This document shows positions 48,034 through 56,397 of a stretch of 64,000 nucleotides of DNA, in pieces. Position numbers and translations under genes: made by a program. The stretch's first letter is position 1. Every line of letters begins with the position of its first letter. Below the pieces are notes generated by a model that was not told the origin of the DNA, made no database searches, and saw only the letters and a list, made by a program, of their open reading frames with translations. The DNA is from CBDFJH01 sp965198095 (GTDB lineage: Bacteria > Latescibacterota > UBA2968 > GCA-2709665), in assembly GCA_965198095.1 (NCBI GenBank), contig OZ240239.1, forward strand, positions 2,170,001 through 2,234,000. The letters are read 5' to 3'.

Positions 48034-48684
48034 GTGAGTACATCGCTTTTTTCTAACAAACGCCTTGGGAGAAGGTTGGCCAAGCGGAAGAAGAGCGGCA
48101 GGTTCGTCGGCAGAGGCGGGGAGAAACTCGAGGGTGCGCTAGAGACGTTCCGGGTGGATGTCTCCCAAAGGGTTGCCGCAGATCTGGGTGCACACGTCGG
48201 TGGGTTCACGGACTGCCTGCTTCAGCGAGGGGCGGCGCGCGTCTATTCGGTCGACACCGCATATGGCATCCTGGATTGGAAATTGCGGCAGGATCCACGC
48301 GTTGTGGTGACCGAGCGCAGGAACGCGCTTCATCTGGAGCTTCCCGAGCCGGTGGACCTCGTCGTCGTAGACGTGGGCTGGACCCCCCTGCGACTGATCG
48401 TGCCCAAAGCGCTTTCTTTGCTCGGGCCGCCTGGCGCGGTAGTGTCCCTCCTGAAACCTCAGTACGAGGCATACGATTCGGAGCGAGAGAGTGGGGTGGT
48501 CTTGCCAGAGTTTCTTGAAAAGGTAGTGTCCAGGGTGATCGACCAACTGGAAAGATCGAGCTGCAGGGTAGTGAATCGCGTAGCGTCGGTCCTGCCGGGT
48601 GCAGGGGGGAACCAGGAGTTCTTCCTGTTGATTGTTCGCGGTCGCGGACTGACCGCCCACGGAAATTGGGCCTGTCCCGAGTGA
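48034..48684 (+). CDS. TlyA/FtsJ-like rRNA 2'-O-methyltransferase without S4 domain
   Basis: The SAM-dependent RrmJ/FtsJ-fold methyltransferase is clear: RGGEKLEGALETF, then DLGAHVGGFTDCLLQRGAARVY (SAM motif I), VDTAYGILDWKLRQDPRV, DLVVVDVGWTP and LLKPQYEA. These strings match TlyA, which 2'-O-methylates 16S and 23S rRNA. TlyA normally has an N-terminal S4 RNA-binding domain of about 60 residues. Here only a short basic tail (NKRLGRRLAKRKKSGR) precedes the methyltransferase. The start is uncertain: GTG 48034 is chosen because it is the last start before the conserved part. The frame continues upstream into the end of the EF-G2 gene. Confidence 0.8.
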   Translation: MSTSLFSNKRLGRRLAKRKKSGRFVGRGGEKLEGALETFRVDVSQRVAADLGAHVGGFTDCLLQRGAARVYSVDTAYGILDWKLRQDPRVVVTERRNALHLELPEPVDLVVVDVGWTPLRLIVPKALSLLGPPGAVVSLLKPQYEAYDSERESGVVLPEFLEKVVSRVIDQLERSSCRVVNRVASVLPGAGGNQEFFLLIVRGRGLTAHGNWACPE

Positions 48685-48991
48685 AATCGAGGGGATGCTG
48701 CGCATCCTCCGCATCCTTTCTGTTCAGCCTTTGGCGTAGACAGAAAGCCAGCCGGTGTGCTCGGCGCATCCTGTGCCGACCCGGCAGCAGGCAGTCCCAG
48801 GCCTTTGGCCTTCGGCTCGCGGTGGGCCGTTTTCTGTGCAACGTGCGGAGAGCGAGTTTGCCGGGAGCTTCGCGCCACATCGCACAGCAAGGCCTTGATT
48901 TTCTTGATGGCAAGTAGTATCTTCTTAAATAACAGGCTCTGACGTCATTGTTCTCCAAATTCAGGTTGCCTTAGATAGAGTCGGACGTTCG
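48685..48991. other. Intergenic region with stem-loop-rich sequence
   Basis: About 300 GC-rich bases contain several small hairpins (for example GGATGCTGCGCATCC near 48693). One segment, GGGAGCTTCGCGCC (about 48866), faintly resembles the GGCGCGAAGCGCC hairpin of the intron-like elements, too little to assign. The last 60 bases before yebC are AT-rich. No gene recognised. Confidence 0.45.
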
Positions 48992-49741
48992 ATGGCCGGA
49001 CACTCAAAGTGGGCCAATATAAAGCATAAGAAGAGCAGAAATGACGCTGTCCGTGGAAGGTTGTTCAGCAAGTTGATCCGCGAGATTACCGTGGCCGCCC
49101 GTGAACACGGAGATGACGAGAGTAGCAACCCCCGCCTCCGCGCCGCTGTCTTGAACGCCAAAGCGGAAAACATGCCCGCCGCAAATATCGAGCGAGCGGT
49201 CAAGAAGGGCATCGGAGAACTTCCGGGAGAGACGTATGAAGCGGCCGTCTACGAAGGATACGGCCCGGGCGGTGTGGCGCTGTTTGTCGAGGTCCTGACG
49301 GACAACAGGAATCGAACGGTTTCGGAAATACGCCATATCCTTAACAAATGTCAGGGGGGTATGGCTGAAAGCGGCGCAGTGGCCTGGGTGTTCGAGCAAA
49401 AGGGTCTGATTGTCCTATCCAAGGACCAGGTCGATGAAGACGAGCTCATGACGGTCGTTCTTGACGCAGGCGCAGACGACATCGTCGAGGAGGAGACAAG
49501 CTATGAGGTCTACGCCCCCCTTCAGGCGTTCGATCAGGTTCGAAAGGCGCTTGAGACGCGCGAGATCCCATACGAACGCTCGGAGTTGACGCGCATCCCT
49601 CAGAACCACGTCCCCGTGGAGGGCAAGACGGCCAAGCAGCTGCTGACACTCCTAGAGATGCTGGAGGATCAGGATGACGTTCAGCGCGTTTTTGCGAATT
49701 TCGAGATGGATGATCAGGAGTTGGCGATTTTGGCCTCATAG
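48992..49741 (+). CDS. yebC: YebC/PmpR family protein
   Basis: YebC-type proteins act in translation of proline-rich stretches and as transcription regulators in some bacteria. The 249-residue protein begins MAGHSKWANIKHKK and contains KAENMPAANIERAVKKG, YEGYGPGGVALFVEVLTDNRNRT and the closing DQDDVQRVFANFE, all family-typical. It commonly sits upstream of ruvC, as here (80 bases). Confidence 0.95.
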   Translation: MAGHSKWANIKHKKSRNDAVRGRLFSKLIREITVAAREHGDDESSNPRLRAAVLNAKAENMPAANIERAVKKGIGELPGETYEAAVYEGYGPGGVALFVEVLTDNRNRTVSEIRHILNKCQGGMAESGAVAWVFEQKGLIVLSKDQVDEDELMTVVLDAGADDIVEEETSYEVYAPLQAFDQVRKALETREIPYERSELTRIPQNHVPVEGKTAKQLLTLLEMLEDQDDVQRVFANFEMDDQELAILAS

Positions 49742-49820
49742 TTGCAGTTGATGGAACGCTCCCCTCGCACCTCCTCCCCTTGACACGTTCCCTCTTTAGT
49801 GTGCGTTTAGGATTTCGCTT

Positions 49821-50399
49821 GTGATTGTCCTGGGTATCGATCCTGGCAGTGCGGTCACCGGTGTAGGGGTCATTGCGTGCCGGGATAGGGCGCGCGTGCT
49901 CGTCGCGTGCGAACCTCTCCGGCCGAATCCAAGACATCCGTTCGAGAAACGGTTGTTGGAAATCCACGATGACCTATTGGAAGTGATCGAAGACGTTAAG
50001 CCGGATGAGGTGGCATTGGAGGCCGCCTTCTTCGGTCGGAACGTCCGGACGGCCATGAAAATGTGCCACGCAAGGGGGGCCATTATGCTTGCGCTTGCGA
50101 AGTCGCATTTGCCGATCTTCGAGTATTCTCCAAGGGAAGTCAAGAAAGGAGTGGTCGGTCGGGGAGGGGCGACAAAGGAACAGGTTGGCTTCATGGTTCG
50201 ACAGATCTTGAACGTCCGTGAGTTGCCTGGCCCGCACGATGTGACCGATGCTCTGGCCCTGGCCCTCTGCCACTTGAATCGTCGAAGCGGGCTCGACCGC
50301 TCGAGGAAACCGAAAAGACAGGTCTTGCGAGACCTGAGCCGTTTCGACGAGGCGAAATGCCGACATCGAGCGATTCCGTCACGCGGCACGGGAGTATGA
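49821..50399 (+). CDS. ruvC: Crossover junction endodeoxyribonuclease RuvC
   Basis: RuvC resolves Holliday junctions by symmetric cleavage. The 192-residue protein starts at GTG 49821 with GIDPGSAVTGVGVI (Asp7). It has the catalytic Glu in VALEAAFFGRNVRTAMKMCHARG and the final His-Asp pair in PHDVTDALALALCH. Its C-terminus has a basic tail longer than usual (RKPKRQVLRDL and onward). It is followed at 7 bases by ruvA. Confidence 0.94.
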   Translation: MIVLGIDPGSAVTGVGVIACRDRARVLVACEPLRPNPRHPFEKRLLEIHDDLLEVIEDVKPDEVALEAAFFGRNVRTAMKMCHARGAIMLALAKSHLPIFEYSPREVKKGVVGRGGATKEQVGFMVRQILNVRELPGPHDVTDALALALCHLNRRSGLDRSRKPKRQVLRDLSRFDEAKCRHRAIPSRGTGV

Positions 50400-50406
50400 G
50401 TCGCGT

Positions 50407-50976
50407 ATGATCTCACATTTGTTCGGAACCCTGGCCGAAAAGGCCCCGACGCATCTGGTCGTTGAGGTTGGGGGCGTGGGTCTGAGCGTCCGCATTCCGC
50501 TGTCGAGCTTCGATCCTGATCTGCGCGTGGGGACAACCGTAAAGCTTCTGACGCATCTTCACGTTCGAGAAGATGCGCTGACCCTTTACGGGTTCTTCAC
50601 CGTTGCCGAACGTCGTCTTTTCGAATTGCTGATCACGGTCTCGGGGATCGGTCCTCCAATGGCCTTGAACATCCTTTCCGGCGTGCCGGTGCGGCGGTTT
50701 GAACAGTTGATCGCTTTGGAAGACACGAACGGGCTGACGAGCATCAAGGGAATCGGTCAAAAGCTTGCCCGTAGGCTTGTGATTGAGCTCAAGGATTGCA
50801 TTTCGCCACCCCCCCCGATGGATGAAGCGGATCCACTCGAGGAGGCCACGGCCGCATTAATGGGTCTTGGAGCTAGCCCCTCGCAGGCACGCAGGGCTGT
50901 GCAAGAGGTCATACAGGCAGGCGAGGGCGGCAGCGGCGTTGAAGAGGTGATTAGGCGAGCACTGAAGCGCATCTGA
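50407..50976 (+). CDS. ruvA: Holliday junction branch migration protein RuvA
   Basis: RuvA binds Holliday junctions and targets the RuvB motor. The 189-residue protein has the N-terminal OB fold (LVVEVGGVGLSVRIP), two helix-hairpin-helix motifs (VSGIGPPMALNIL and IKGIGQKLARRLVIELKD), and a C-terminal RuvB-binding helix bundle after a short proline-rich linker. Confidence 0.95.
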   Translation: MISHLFGTLAEKAPTHLVVEVGGVGLSVRIPLSSFDPDLRVGTTVKLLTHLHVREDALTLYGFFTVAERRLFELLITVSGIGPPMALNILSGVPVRRFEQLIALEDTNGLTSIKGIGQKLARRLVIELKDCISPPPPMDEADPLEEATAALMGLGASPSQARRAVQEVIQAGEGGSGVEEVIRRALKRI

Positions 50977-50993
50977 TCCCGGAAAGTCTGCCG

Positions 50994-52016
50994 ATGGTTG
51001 AGCGTGTTACTGACCCGAAGGTCTACCAGGAAGACAAGCTTGAAGACGAAGAAAAGTTGCGCCCCGTTTGTTTCGACCAAATGTTCGGGCAGGAGAAGAT
51101 CAAGGAAAAGCTGCGGATCGCCGTTGAGGCGTCGCTCCATCGCGGAGAGGCCATGGACCATACGTTGCTTTACGGGCCTCCCGGGCTTGGGAAGACCACG
51201 CTCGCGCACGTGCTCGCCCACGAGCTAGACGCGCAGATCTCCGTTACATCCGGCCCTGTCTTGGAGCGCGCCGCTGATCTCGCCGGAATTCTCACAAACC
51301 TCAGCGAGAAGGATGTCCTGTTCATCGATGAAATCCACCGCATGAACCGGATTGTCGAGGAGCATCTCTATTCGGCCGTGGAAGACTTCAGCCTGGACAT
51401 CATGATCGACAGCGGACCGAATGCGCGCTCTTATCGGATTCCGCTTGAAAGATTTACGCTTGTCGGTGCGACGACTCGGTTCGGGCTCCTCACCGCTCCG
51501 TTGCGATCCCGTTTTGGGATCATCGAGAGAATCGACTTCTATTCAGAGCAGGAGTTGGTGGAGATCGTGAAACGGTCGGCCCGAATCTTCAACGTTGAAA
51601 TCGAGCCACAAGGCGCCTCAGAGATCGCGAAGCGGGGGCGTTTCACGCCGAGGGTAGCGATTCGATTGCTGGCCCGTGCGCGAGACTATGCGCAAGCCCG
51701 AGCAAACGGGGTGGTGACACGCGACGTGGCGGTCAAAGCGCTGGGTCTCCTTCAGATCGACGAACGAGGGCTGGATGAGATGGACCACCGCCTCCTTTCC
51801 ACTGTGATCGAAAAATTTGGAGGTGGACCGGTTGGGTTGAACAACCTCTCTGCCTCGGTTGGGGAGGAGATGGACACCCTTGAGGAAGTTTACGAGCCCT
51901 ACTTGATTCGGGAAGGCTACTTGATCAGGACCGCCCGCGGGCGTCAGGCAACGAAGAAGGCGTATCTCCATCTGGGTCTGGAGATTCCGGAAGCGGATCA
52001 GCTGCGTTTCCTGTGA
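50994..52016 (+). CDS. ruvB: Holliday junction branch migration ATPase RuvB
   Basis: RuvB is the hexameric AAA+ motor of branch migration. In 340 residues the Walker A GPPGLGKTTLA, Walker B LFIDEIHRM, sensor region GATTRFGLLTAPLRSRFG and sensor 2 arginine in FTPRVAIRLL are visible. The last motif normally reads GTPRIANRLL, so it is slightly divergent. A C-terminal winged helix (GPVGLNNLSASVGEE and RTARGRQATKKAY) completes it. It is spaced 17 bases after ruvA. Confidence 0.95.
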   Translation: MVERVTDPKVYQEDKLEDEEKLRPVCFDQMFGQEKIKEKLRIAVEASLHRGEAMDHTLLYGPPGLGKTTLAHVLAHELDAQISVTSGPVLERAADLAGILTNLSEKDVLFIDEIHRMNRIVEEHLYSAVEDFSLDIMIDSGPNARSYRIPLERFTLVGATTRFGLLTAPLRSRFGIIERIDFYSEQELVEIVKRSARIFNVEIEPQGASEIAKRGRFTPRVAIRLLARARDYAQARANGVVTRDVAVKALGLLQIDERGLDEMDHRLLSTVIEKFGGGPVGLNNLSASVGEEMDTLEEVYEPYLIREGYLIRTARGRQATKKAYLHLGLEIPEADQLRFL

Positions 52017-52028
52017 CGATGTGAACCG

Positions 52029-52721
52029 ATGCACATCCTTGGCATTGAAACGTCCACGCCGACCTGCAGCGTGGCGATCTCGGATTCCGAACAGATCACG
52101 GCCCAGTATTCCCAAAACGTGGGGCCCCGTCACTCCGGGCGACTTCTGGAGTTGGCGCGGCGGCTCCTGGAGGATACTGGGCTTAAACCCGAAGATCTGG
52201 ATGGCGTGGCCGTTTCTGCCGGGCCCGGCTCGTTTACAGGCTTGCGGATCGGGATGGGGGCGGCAAAAGGGCTGTGTCTGGGCGCTTCACTTCCCCTTTT
52301 GACAGTTTCTACCTTGGAAGGGCTGGCCTTTCGGGCGCCCGATGTGGGGTTGCCGATCTGTAGCACGCTGGACGCCTACCGGGGCGAGGTTTATGTCGGC
52401 CTTTACAGGAGACGTGAGGACAAGCTCGATTGCCTCACCGAGGATTTTGCCTGCCCGCTGGAAGACCTCATCGATGTTTTGCCTCTGCCTGCGCTCTTTG
52501 TGGGACCCGGAGCCGTACGATATCGTGGGGAGATTAAACGCGCGCTTAGTCCGGAAGCCCGGTTCCTCTGTGGGCCGTTCAACGGCCCCGAAGCGGGGCC
52601 GATCGCGCTTTTGGGCGCGGTTCGCCTGAGGGACGGAGCTGTAACCGATCTCTGTGACGCGGAGCCGAACTATCTTAGGCGATCGCGAACCACGCAGGTC
52701 TGGGAGGCGCGTTCCGAATGA
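52029..52721 (+). CDS. tsaB: tRNA threonylcarbamoyladenosine biosynthesis protein TsaB
   Basis: TsaB is the scaffold partner of TsaD in t6A37 formation on tRNAs. The 230-residue ASKHA-fold protein begins ILGIETSTPTCSVAI and contains VSAGPGSFTGLRIGMGAAKGL and LDAYRGEVYVGLY. It overlaps rimI by 4 bases. Confidence 0.93.
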   Translation: MHILGIETSTPTCSVAISDSEQITAQYSQNVGPRHSGRLLELARRLLEDTGLKPEDLDGVAVSAGPGSFTGLRIGMGAAKGLCLGASLPLLTVSTLEGLAFRAPDVGLPICSTLDAYRGEVYVGLYRRREDKLDCLTEDFACPLEDLIDVLPLPALFVGPGAVRYRGEIKRALSPEARFLCGPFNGPEAGPIALLGAVRLRDGAVTDLCDAEPNYLRRSRTTQVWEARSE

Positions 52722-53248
52722 ATCAATCGATGGTGGAGACCGCTGCGGGAAGACAGGCGTCGGGCCTGGATCTGGACGTGATGAACGAAGGTCATCTTGA
52801 CGCTGTATTGGAGATAGAGAACACTGTCTTTTCCAATCCGTGGCAGCGGAACGATTTTCGGAACGCCATGTCCAGGTCTGGCAGTCTGTGCCTTGTGCCT
52901 CTCGTGAATGGAAGCATGATCGGCTATTCCGTCGGGTTCTTTATCTCAGATGCGTTTCATATGGCTGACTTCGCGATTCATCCCGACTATCAGAACCGGG
53001 GGATCGGCAGGCTGTTTTTGAAGAGGTTGCTGGATCTCGTCAAGGAGCGGACCGCCCGTGTCGTCTCGTTGGAGGTTCGTGTCTCGAATTTGTCGGCCAT
53101 TTCGCTCTATCGAAAGGCGGGCTTCCAAACCGTTGCGATTCGGAAGGGATATTACAGCAGGCCGAGAGAGGATGCCTTCATTATGGTAAAGGCCCTTTTC
53201 GGGATGCTTTCAGGATGGCTCGCAACACACTTTCTTTCCAATAGTTAG
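52718..53248 (+). CDS. rimI: Ribosomal-protein-alanine N-acetyltransferase RimI family
   Basis: A 176-residue GNAT-fold acetyltransferase. The acetyl-CoA binding motif is HPDYQNRGIGRLFLKRLLD, followed by LEVRVSNLSAISLYRKAGF as in RimI. RimI acetylates the N-terminus of ribosomal protein S18 in E. coli; pairing with tsaB is common. The ATG overlaps the tsaB stop, indicating coupling. Confidence 0.9.
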   Translation: MNQSMVETAAGRQASGLDLDVMNEGHLDAVLEIENTVFSNPWQRNDFRNAMSRSGSLCLVPLVNGSMIGYSVGFFISDAFHMADFAIHPDYQNRGIGRLFLKRLLDLVKERTARVVSLEVRVSNLSAISLYRKAGFQTVAIRKGYYSRPREDAFIMVKALFGMLSGWLATHFLSNS

Positions 53249-53260
53249 AGCCCAAGAGGC

Positions 53261-53289
53261 TTGACAAAATTGGCGTTTCCCGTTATTAT
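53261..53289 (+). promoter_or_regulatory. Sigma-70 promoter of the holB-metG operon
   Basis: TTGACA (53261-53266) and TATTAT (53284-53289) are exactly 17 bases apart, in a short AT-rich gap after rimI. Transcription from here would produce a leader of about 80 bases before holB. Confidence 0.7.
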
Positions 53290-53318
53290 TTCGGTACGAA
53301 ATCGGTCTCTGGAGAGGG

Positions 53319-53352
53319 AGCCGTTGGGATCTATCCATTCCAACGGCTTTTT
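53319..53352 (+). terminator. Terminator-like hairpin in the holB leader
   Basis: AGCCGTTGG (53319-53327) pairs with CCAACGGCT (53340-53348) and five T residues follow. Lying between a strong promoter and the holB start, it could be an attenuator or the end of a short leader RNA. It may instead terminate read-through from tsaB-rimI. Confidence 0.65.
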
Positions 53353-53376
53353 CGAACGTACCGGTTGAGAGAGCCC

Positions 53377-54450
53377 ATGTTTGAGACACGCGTTGTCGGC
53401 CAGAGGCGTGGGGTCTCCTTTCTCCAGAATCTCATTCAGCGGGGGAGGACGCCTCATGGCCTTCTTCTTTTTGGGCCGACAGGTACGGGCAAGACTGCGG
53501 CCGCCGTAGAAATGGGGCGCGCACTTCATTGTGATCGCGGCGACCCGGGGGCGTGCGAGTCCTGCACTGGATGCCGAAAAACGAGGGGCTTGAATCATCC
53601 GGACTTCTCGCTTCTGTTTCCATTGCCCGGGCGAAGAGAGGTCGACGTGAGCCACGGTCTGATGCGGCAAGTGATCTCGGATCCCTATGGATATCCACTT
53701 CCTGAAGACAGTCATACGATCTCCATCGAACGCATTCGCGCCATCCGAAAGCAGTTCTCATACGGGGCTTACGAAGGGAAATGGCGAACATCGGTGATTC
53801 TTCACGCCGGTCGGATGCGGCCGGAAGCTGGGAACGCGTTGCTCAAGACGCTGGAGGAACCCCACGATCGATGCTTGTTGATTCTTACCGCGTCCAGCCT
53901 GGAAGCGCTGCTGCCTACCATCGTGTCTCGGTGCCAGTTCGTGAAGTTTTCTCAGCTCTCCGTAAAGGATGTGGAAGCGGCGCTCGTGACGCACGACGAC
54001 GTTGAACCCGAAACAGCGCGGTCTGTCGCTCGCGCTTGCGGAGGAAACTATCGGCGGGCTCTGGAGATGGCGGGTGGGAATTTTCAGGAAACTCAGGACC
54101 GGTCCCACCGATTTTTGCACGCGCTGATTCGGGGAGAGGAATCTCGAACCTACGCGGCCCTCGAAAATCTGGCTCGGGACCGACTAGCGGTCCGGCAAGT
54201 TCTGGAAGGGGCGGAGCTTTGGCTTCGGGATGTCCTTTTGTGTTTGAGCAATCATCCCGAGCAGGTTGCGCATTTCAAGCAGGAGGAAGAGATTCGGGAT
54301 CTGTCAGGATTCTTCGACGCGGAGAAGATTGAGCGAACCCTTCAGATGATTGAAGCCTTGAGAGAGAAGAGCCGGAGACACGTGAACCTGCACCTCGGGC
54401 TGGTGTCGCTATGGCGGAGCGTAAGGCGCTTCGCGGCCCTCTCCGGATAG
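53377..54450 (+). CDS. holB: DNA polymerase III subunit delta-prime
   Basis: HolB is the clamp-loader delta-prime subunit of the replicase. The 357-residue protein has a P-loop GPTGTGKTAAAVEMGRAL and the zinc-binding cysteines around CESCTGCRKTRGLNHPDF. It also has the AAA+ arginine/sensor region RPEAGNALLKTLEEPHDRCLLIL and SRCQFVKF. The start is the ATG at 53377; a TTG at 53365 is also possible. It is followed by metG 10 bases on. Confidence 0.88.
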   Translation: MFETRVVGQRRGVSFLQNLIQRGRTPHGLLLFGPTGTGKTAAAVEMGRALHCDRGDPGACESCTGCRKTRGLNHPDFSLLFPLPGRREVDVSHGLMRQVISDPYGYPLPEDSHTISIERIRAIRKQFSYGAYEGKWRTSVILHAGRMRPEAGNALLKTLEEPHDRCLLILTASSLEALLPTIVSRCQFVKFSQLSVKDVEAALVTHDDVEPETARSVARACGGNYRRALEMAGGNFQETQDRSHRFLHALIRGEESRTYAALENLARDRLAVRQVLEGAELWLRDVLLCLSNHPEQVAHFKQEEEIRDLSGFFDAEKIERTLQMIEALREKSRRHVNLHLGLVSLWRSVRRFAALSG

Positions 54451-54460
54451 AGGTGGACGC

Positions 54461-55990
54461 ATGAAGAAGTTTTATGTTACGACTCCAATCTATTACGTGA
54501 ACGACGAACCACACCTCGGGACCGCCTACCCGACGATTCTCGCAGACGTACTGGCACGCTACCACCGAGTCGCGGGGTATGACGTGCTTTTTTCGACAGG
54601 TACGGATGAACACGGTCAGAAAGCGGACGAGGCTGCAGGGAAGCGCGGTCTGGACCCTCAAGCGCATTGCGATGAGATGGTCTTGCGGTTTCAGTCGCTG
54701 TGGGAAAAGCTCAACATTTCGAACAACGACTTCATCCGCACGACGGAACCCAGGCACAAGGGCGTCGTGACGAAAATTCTTCAACGCATTTACGACGCCG
54801 GGGAAATCTATGCGGGCAACTACGAGGGTTGGTACTGCATCCCCGACGAGCGCTTCTGGACGGAGAAGGACCTGATGGATGGCAACTGTCCTGAATGCGG
54901 CCGGGAGGTTACGCGGATCTCGGAGAAGAACTATTTTTTCCGGATGAGTTACTATCAGGAGTGGCTCGTCGACTATATTGAATCACATCCAAATTTCATT
55001 CGTCCGGAGACACGCCGGAACGAGGTCCTGGGGTTTTTGAGGAAGCCGCTCTCAGACCTCTGCATTTCTCGGCCAAAGGAGAGGTTGTCCTGGGGCATCC
55101 CGCTGCCTTTCGATGAGGATTATGTTTGCTACGTCTGGTTCGACGCCCTCATTAACTATATCACGGTGCCGGGCTATCTGAGCGAAGACGAGAAATTCAG
55201 CCGATGGTGGCCTGCTTCCTGCCATCTGATCGGAAAGGATATCGTGACCACCCACTGTGTCTACTGGCCCACGATGCTAAAGGCGATCGGGCTTTCTATT
55301 CCAGAGACCATCGTCGCTCACGGCTGGTGGCTCTTCGAGCGGGAGAAGATGTCCAAGTCGTTGGGGAACGTGGTTCGGCCCTTGGACCTCGTAGACAAAT
55401 ACGGCGTGGATGCCTTCCGATACTTCCTTGCACGCGAGATGGTGCTTGGACTGGATAGCGATTTCAGTGAAGCGTCCTTCATTCATCGGTTCAATTCAGA
55501 ACTCGCGAATGACTTGGGAAATCTGCTGAATCGTAGCGTCCTTATGGCCACCCGGTACCTGGATGGCACGATTCCAGCCATCGATCTGGACGCTCCGCTG
55601 CTGGCACCACTAAGGGAAACCGCCCTCACGACGGTGAATGATGTCGAGCACCTCCTGGGGAAGCTGGACCCCAACAGGATCCTTGACAAAGTTTGGGAGC
55701 TTGTGAGGGCGGGCAACCGGTTCGCGGAGTCGCAGGCGCCCTGGAATCTGGCGAAGGATCCAGCCCGGCGGCCGGATCTTGAGGCGACGATATACGGGCT
55801 TTTGGAGACTATGAGATATCTGGCTGTTCTGCTTTACCCTGTCATGCCAGAGAAGACGCACGAGATTTGGAACCAAGCCGGCGTTCAAGGTCGCCTGGAG
55901 GATCAAAGTCTGTCTGATCTGAAACGCTGGGGCGGGATCCGGTCGGGTCGGAAAGTGCGTCCGGCCGGACCGGTCTTCCCCCGAATCTAG
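54461..55990 (+). CDS. metG: Methionyl-tRNA synthetase, catalytic part
   Basis: MetG charges tRNA-Met. The 509-residue protein has the class I signature region NDEPHLGTAYPT (HIGH equivalent), TGTDEHGQKADEAA, a zinc knuckle CPECG in the connective insert, EKMSKSLGNVV, and the helical anticodon-binding domain. It ends immediately after the conserved FPRI, where many MetRS proteins continue into a tRNA-binding domain. That domain is encoded separately 57 bases downstream. Confidence 0.94.
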   Translation: MKKFYVTTPIYYVNDEPHLGTAYPTILADVLARYHRVAGYDVLFSTGTDEHGQKADEAAGKRGLDPQAHCDEMVLRFQSLWEKLNISNNDFIRTTEPRHKGVVTKILQRIYDAGEIYAGNYEGWYCIPDERFWTEKDLMDGNCPECGREVTRISEKNYFFRMSYYQEWLVDYIESHPNFIRPETRRNEVLGFLRKPLSDLCISRPKERLSWGIPLPFDEDYVCYVWFDALINYITVPGYLSEDEKFSRWWPASCHLIGKDIVTTHCVYWPTMLKAIGLSIPETIVAHGWWLFEREKMSKSLGNVVRPLDLVDKYGVDAFRYFLAREMVLGLDSDFSEASFIHRFNSELANDLGNLLNRSVLMATRYLDGTIPAIDLDAPLLAPLRETALTTVNDVEHLLGKLDPNRILDKVWELVRAGNRFAESQAPWNLAKDPARRPDLEATIYGLLETMRYLAVLLYPVMPEKTHEIWNQAGVQGRLEDQSLSDLKRWGGIRSGRKVRPAGPVFPRI

Positions 55991-56047
55991 GCAGCATCGG
56001 ACACAGAGCCGGTGGATTCGACCGAACAAATCGGGAAGGAGCAGAAG

Positions 56048-56389
56048 ATGTCGACAGCACACGGCGACTCCGTTTCGTTCAAGGAGTTTCAGAAGCTCAA
56101 GCTGCGAGTCGCCCGGATTGTGGCAGCAGAGCGTGTAGCGGGGGCGGACCGGCTCCTCCGGCTTGAGGTCAGTCTGGGAGATGAACGCCGTCAGCTCGTT
56201 GCCGGCATCGCACAGCATTACGAGCCGGAGGCGCTGGTCGGTCGTCAGATCGTGGTGGTGGCCAACCTGGAGCCTGCCAAGATACGCGGCGTCGAATCAG
56301 AGGGCATGCTCCTGGCAGCTACAGAGGATGGGCACGCGGTCCTGCTTCAGCCGGATTCCGAGGTCGCCGATGGGGCGGCGGTAAGCTGA
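56048..56389 (+). CDS. Stand-alone MetRS C-terminal tRNA-binding domain
   Basis: A 113-residue EMAP/Trbp111-like OB-fold protein: EFQKLKLRVARIVAAERVAG, LVAGIAQHYEPEALVGRQIVVVANL and MLLAATEDG match the C-terminal dimerisation/tRNA-binding domain of long MetRS. ATG 56048 is preferred since AGGAG lies about 6 bases before it; a GTG at 56012 is in frame but weaker. Together with the preceding gene it looks like a naturally split MetRS. Free-standing homologues of this domain (Trbp111) are known. Confidence 0.88.
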   Translation: MSTAHGDSVSFKEFQKLKLRVARIVAAERVAGADRLLRLEVSLGDERRQLVAGIAQHYEPEALVGRQIVVVANLEPAKIRGVESEGMLLAATEDGHAVLLQPDSEVADGAAVS

Positions 56390-56397
56390 GCGGGAAC

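Noticed and set aside
53290..53376. A known riboswitch in the holB leader
   Set aside because: The short leader shows only a terminator-like hairpin; I could not match it to preQ1, fluoride or other small riboswitch patterns.
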